64,000 bases of DNA, from the NCBI GenBank assembly GCA_019137255.1, contig WPDH01000073.1, positions 82,983 through 146,982 of the forward strand. Reading direction: 5' to 3'. Made by a program: the position numbers and the translations under genes. The notes beneath the pieces are model-generated. The model was not told where the DNA came from, did no database searches, and saw only the letters and a program-made list of their open reading frames with translations. Positions 58,641 through 64,000 of this stretch are shown here, piece by piece; the first letter of the stretch is position 1; each line of letters begins with the position of its first letter. The stretch comes from Corinectria fuckeliana (Eukaryota; Ascomycota; Sordariomycetes; Hypocreales; Nectriaceae).

Positions 58641-61600
58641 TATAACAATCTATTCTAGAGACTAACTTCTCAGAAAGACTAAAAAGCAATTAATCCTGTG
58701 ATCTCAAGGAATCAACTAGAGGTAAATAGTAGGGAAAGAGTTAAGAGACCTAAATAAGCTTTAATTTAAGGCTACTATAATCCGCTGCTTTTTATTTCTG
58801 CTTCCGGGCTATTTCGTATATTCTAGTGCCCGGAATTAATGTATTAGTATTGGAATTATTATCAGAGAATTAAAAGAAATATAGGTTATTTATATTTTAA
58901 TTAAGTACTAGAAGTCTTCTTAAACTTAGACATCGTGTTATAGTTATAGTGTTTCTCTGCCTAGTCTTGCTACCCTTACCAGAACCGAAACGTATAGCTT
59001 TGTTTCTTTATTTGTGAGGTTCTTATGATAGCCTGACTCGAAAAGCGCTTTTCGCATAGGGAGAAGAGGGACAAGGTTGCTTAAATGCACTATAATGTTT
59101 TTATTATACGTATTATAAGTCCTCTTATTATCACTGAGATAGTATTAGTGGTAGGACTACTAGTTAGGCCTGCTATTAGGCACTGTTCTTATTTCTGCCT
59201 TAGATGCTAGGTATCTAGTGATAATAGTAATCCCCTTAGGGACTTACTGTTTCGCCTCTTTTCCTAGCTTAGTATAATTATATAATACACACAGTTATAT
59301 TAATAGTTATAAGCCTAATAGTAACTTTTTAAGTGAATTCTAGCCTTTAGTATTAATCTAGTATTATCTTTAATATTAGGAAAAGACCTATAAGTAACTA
59401 ATTTCTCCCCTAGTTAAGTAATTACTCTTAAGGCCTATAAATTCTAATTTAAGTAATTTATATAATCTAAAGTAATTTACCTATTAAGTACTTAGCGTAC
59501 TTTTAGCTACTAATATAATAAATATAAATAGTATAAAAGTATTTTTAGACTTTCTTCTTAAGTAAAAAAAGGCTAAGAACTAGACCTTATAGCTAAAGTG
59601 TATTTATACTCTAGTTATAATATATAAAATCTAAGAATATATTAGCTTAGAGACTATATTAAGTATTAATAATCTAGTATTAGATCTTATACTAGTTATT
59701 AATAAGAAAGACTTCTTTTTAAAGCCTAAAAGGCTAGATTTTTTAAGTATTAGTAATAGTAAGAAAAAGGCTCTTACTATATAGATCTATTAGCTTAACC
59801 TTAAAGATTAGTAGTAAAACTATAATATTAAGTGAGCTAATAATAATAGGCTATTTATATTATAGTAAGTAAGATAGGATAAGAGCTTATAAGATAAGAC
59901 TCTTAAAAAGAAAAAGCTAGATAAGCTTAAGATATTTATCTTAAAGACTCTCTTAGGCAGTTATATTATATATATTAGAAAAACATAAAATCTTAAGAAG
60001 ATTATTAGCTATTTTAAGCTTTTTATTAATCTTAAAGATAAGAATAATATTTATAAAGTTAAGATAAAGTTTTAAGCCTTAGTAACTAAAAAAGAGTTAA
60101 GAGATTAGAAAGCCTAAGCTAACTAGTTTAAAAAGGCCTAAAAGAATTATATTATATATAAGATAATTACTATTAATAAGAAAAAGGCTAAAAGAGAGTT
60201 CTTAAAGGTGATAAAGCCTTAGTAAGAGTTTTATTATACTTAAGATAAGCTTATTATAAGGTAAGAGAGTAAGAGTAAAAAGATAAATAATCTGCTTAAG
60301 ATTATATATCTCTTTTATAATAATATAAGAAAGAAAAAGTTAAATCCTTTTTAAGCTTACTTTATAATAGCTCTTAAGTTATTAAACTCTTCTTAGTTAA
60401 GCTAATAAACTAAAGCTATAAGTTAAAAGTGCTCTAGCTATAAAAGGAGGTATTTTATATAGATATTTATATAGTGGGAAAGATACTTTAACTTTCTAGT
60501 CTTATATAAGAAGAAATACACCTTAGAGGGCTAAAACCTTTATCTTAAGCAGGATAAGACCTTTAAGAAGTAGTTTAATAAGTACTTAGAAGAGCTAAAA
60601 AAGGCTAATACTTAGACCCTAGTAAAAAAGATAGCTTATATGCTAATTAGCAGTCTAAAAGAGAAGGTAAAAATAATTACTATTACTTATTAAACCTCTT
60701 TTCTAAGCCTTATTTCTTATATAAATACCCTATATATAGCTATATATAATATAACCTTTATAGATCTTATAATTAAAAATATCACTATCTATAATTTTAG
60801 CACCTTATATTACTTTTTTAACTATATAGACTAGTTCTCTAAAAAAGGCTTTAATTAGAAGGTTAAAAAGACTACTTATATAAGAGATAGTAAGATATTT
60901 ATAAAAAGCTAAAATATAGTTAACCTAAGAGTTTAATACCCTAAGTTTTCTAAGAGTAGGCTTATTAGACTTAAGTATACTTACTATATACTAGAGATAT
61001 ATCTTAATATAATCTTAAGCTTTTAAATATATAGTAATAGTATTATTTAGAATTAGAAAGTAAAGGTTCTTTAGATAAAAGGATCTACTAAGATAGTAGC
61101 CTTTATATAGCTTTATATAAGCTAGTAGGTTATTTTAATAAGAGTATCTATTTAGAGCCCTCTAGTTATAATAGCCTTAAAGCTTAAGACAGTCCTTAAA
61201 GAGAATACTAAGTTTTAGTATTAATAATATAGTTATATAAAGTAAAAAGCTTTTAATTAGCTAGCCTTATTAAGTTTAAAAGTAAGAGTTAAGAGACCTC
61301 TTCTTAAGAAATATTAGGTTTATACTATAATAAAGGTAATAATAATAGTCTTAAGAAAGTCTTTAGACTATATCTCTTAAGAGCTTAAAAAAGTAATAAA
61401 TTATAATCTTTATTACTTTTTAGTATCTATATATAATAGCTACTATTATTAGGTCTTATTTATAGATATAATAATAAAAATACGCTTTTTCTACCTCTTA
61501 AAGTTAAAGTTAGATATTAAAAGTATATTTAGAAAGCTATAAGCCTAGCTATAAACTTAATATAGCCTTAAGATCTTACTCTTATAGTATAATAATAAGA

Positions 61601-64000
61601 AGGCTCTTTTTACTAAAGAGAAAAGAGAGATCTTTAAGAATAATAGTATAATTATCTATAAGTCTATCTTATTAACCTTAATATAGAATAAGAGTGCTAA
61701 AGTATTAGAAAGAATTATTAAGATTAAAAGTAAGATTATAATTAAGAAGTTAAAGCTCTTAGAAAAGCTTACCTTTAAGATATACTATATAGTAGTATAC
61801 CTTCTTAACTATATATCTTATTAAAGGAAAAATCAGTAGGTAACCTCTTACTAGCTCTAATAAGACTAGGTTAAAGATAATATCCCTATATATAATTATA
61901 TCTCTAAGAATATAAGGCTCTTATAGGTATATATTAAGGTCTTTAAGTACCTAGCCTACCTAATAACTATAGCTATCTTAGAATATATTAAGTTATATAA
62001 GTCTTTAAGCTTACTTATAAAAAGAGTTTATATTAAGTATCTTATTAGCTATAAGAGTAAGTTATAATATATAATTTATATATTAGTAACCTAAGGTAAG
62101 AAGGTTATAATCTCTGCTAATATATAGTTTAATAAGTAAGAATACTTTAATCTAAGATATAAGAAAGATATAAAGGCTTATAAGAAATATACTTATAAAA
62201 TCCTAGACTAAATTAATATAAAAGAGGTTCTTAATAATAAAAATATTAGTAAGAAAGATAGTCTTAATATAGTAGCTATAAAGTCTTTTTTAAACTCTAC
62301 TAAGTTATAAATTTAAGCACTACTTATAATATCTCTAAGAGAGATATAGTAATAAAAAGAAGTTTAAAACACTTAGTAATAGTAATCTTAAACTAAGACT
62401 TTATAAGAAAAGAAAAGCACCTTTAAGATTAAAGGTGCTAAAGTTATATCTAAGACTATTTTACTATCTTCTCCTCTTACTAGAAGAGCTATAAAGTAAG
62501 TTACTTTTCTTAATAATACTTTATATTAGTCTAGCTTGCTATATAAGGCAGTAAGTATAATACTATTATATAATTTATCACTTAAGATTATAAATAATAT
62601 CTTATTAGCTATATAAGCTAAAAACAGTAATAACTTTATAAAACCTAATAATCCTATAAAGAGATTAAGATTATAAGACTTATTAGATAATAATAGTTTA
62701 GTTAATATATAAATTATTATACTAGAATAAGTTAATAAGATATTAAGAGATAAAACAAATAGTAAGACTAATTTAACCTTATATAATAACTCTAATAACA
62801 CCTTTTTTTAGTTACTAAAGGAATTATTATAAAGAACTTAAAAAGATTATAACTAGTACCTTTAGAAAGCTAATATAATCTTTAGGTACTATAGTTAGAA
62901 GCCTTTAGAGAAAGCTCTTAAGATATAAAAGCAAAAAGAACTTAAAAAGCATACTAAGATAAAGTATATTATTAATATAACTCTTTTAAATATAAAAAGA
63001 TATTCTTTTTATATTAGTATAATACTACTTGCCCTAAGATTATATAAGCAGGTTATAACCTTCTTATAAGCATCTTAGTAATATATAAGCCTTCTTCTAA
63101 AGATTAAGAACCTAAAAGATAAAAGAGCTTATAAGAAGGTTCTTATAGATAAGCTAGATAATAATATTTAGCTTATTAACCTTAAATAGGTATTTATATA
63201 TAAGGTTAATAAACAGGGCTATATAATACACTTTAAGGTATACCTAATAGCTTATAATAATAAGTAAGATAAGAATAAAGCTAAGACTTATATATTTATC
63301 TTAGTATATAAGACTTTTTAGGTAATATATATAAAATACTATAAGAAAGACCTTAATACATATTAATATAATATTATTAACACTTTTATTAAAGCTCTAC
63401 TAAGCAGGGAGGTTTACTACTACTTACTACTAAGAATATTTAAAAAAAGGGTTTTTCTAAAGCTCTTAAGAGCTTTTTATAGCCTATAGATATTACTAAA
63501 ACTATAGTATAAAAATCTTACCTACTTTTTTACTAGTTAAGACTTTAAAGCTTATAAGAAAGACTTTTATATCTTTAAGCATAAAAAGCTTTTTATCTTC
63601 TTTTATATAGATAATATTATTATAATATAGCTAAAAGAGTTTAAAAGCAAATAGTAATAAGTTTATAATACCCTAATAATAAAGTATTAGGTTAAAAACC
63701 TAAAAGAGCTATACTAGTTCTTAAGAATTAAGGTTATTAAAGACTATATAGTAAGTTACTTTTAGCTTTCTTAAGAGTTATATATTTTAACTATAGCTAG
63801 AAAATTTAAGTTAGATAGTAAGAGACTAAAAGTCTATAAGAAAAAAACCTTTTTACTCTTATAGATTCTTATACTTATAATATATAAAGCTAGTTTTAGT
63901 CTTATCTTAAAGTATAAGATAAAAGTAGATAGTATAAGCTATCCTGCTAACACTATAAGGCCTAATATATCTTATATATTATTAAAGCTTAGTTAATTTA
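58640..64000 (+). mobile_element. RIP-mutated Ty1/copia retrotransposon (truncated by window edge)
   Basis: Extremely AT-rich DNA packed with TA, TAG and TAA. Reading one plus-strand frame and ignoring stop codons, copia-type landmarks appear in the right order. These are a gag-like region (about 59.6-60.7 kb), a protease/GAG-pre-integrase stretch from about 60810, the integrase core around 61.4-61.8 kb, an integrase C-terminal stretch near 62041 (YIKYLISYKS ... GKKVIIS), reverse transcriptase with the YVDD box mutated to YIDN at 63604-63615, and RNase H-side sequence (SYPANTIRPNISYILLKLS) at the window end. The frame is unbroken over about 3.6 kb apart from stops that fit Trp and Gln codons changed by C-to-T/G-to-A mutation. 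The element cannot make protein. The 5' LTR is presumably within 58.65-59.5 kb but could not be defined. Confidence 0.85.

Noticed and set aside
62526..62801. 91-codon hydrophobic minus-strand frame in the AT-rich block
   Set aside because: Leu/Ile/Tyr-rich product of AT-saturated DNA on the strand opposite the copia polyprotein; not a gene.
1..64000. CRISPR arrays, bacterial operons, tRNA and rRNA genes
   Set aside because: Spliced genes show the DNA is fungal nuclear. No regularly spaced direct repeats were seen, and no T-loop/anticodon arrangement convincing enough for a tRNA was found by eye.

Overview
The window is nuclear DNA of a filamentous ascomycete. Genes are GC-rich, introns are short (about 50-220 bases) with GT...AG ends and CTRAC-like branch points, and one end has been through repeat-induced point mutation (RIP). 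Several families, including a Medusa-type developmental regulator, an ENA-type sodium ATPase and a LaeA-like methyltransferase, are typical of Sordariomycetes, probably Hypocreales. The order is an inference from family resemblance; no species call is made.

Layout. 1-9303 holds no gene I can support. It becomes pyrimidine-rich towards its right end and looks like the promoter and 5' leader of the medA homologue at 9304-11870; it also contains an assembly gap inside a poly-C run. 11.9-22.4 kb is gene-poor: it holds an intact TIM17 gene, a broken NACHT-type gene and a shredded MFS sugar-transporter tail. 22.4-44.1 kb is an ordinary housekeeping and metabolic block: ENA P-type ATPase, GH128 GPI-anchored wall glucanase, PTS2-tagged peroxisomal thiolase, SulP/STAS anion transporter, LaeA-like methyltransferase, a neurotransmitter:sodium symporter and an amino-acid permease. 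Between the last two lies a 415-bp MITE-like element with a TA duplication and terminal hairpins whose stems covary.

44-58 kb is accessory in character. It has a VPS54 (GARP tether) homologue with two frame breaks, and three related C2H2-type proteins: two apparently intact copies with matching gene structure and one copy with in-frame stops. From about 58.65 kb to the window end the DNA is extremely AT-rich. It is a Ty1/copia retrotransposon on the plus strand, saturated with C-to-T/G-to-A changes yet still in one reading frame from gag to the reverse transcriptase/RNase H region, and running off the window.

Functional picture. The central block is membrane transport (sodium/potassium, anions, amino acids and related solutes), wall remodelling and fatty-acid beta-oxidation. 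Two regulators stand out: MedA for conidial development and the LaeA-like methyltransferase, possibly for secondary metabolism. The right end looks like a heterochromatin-like or subtelomeric margin where genes duplicate and decay. No cluster of cooperating biosynthetic genes is visible. Exon borders are hand-read from frame, splice signals and family resemblance.
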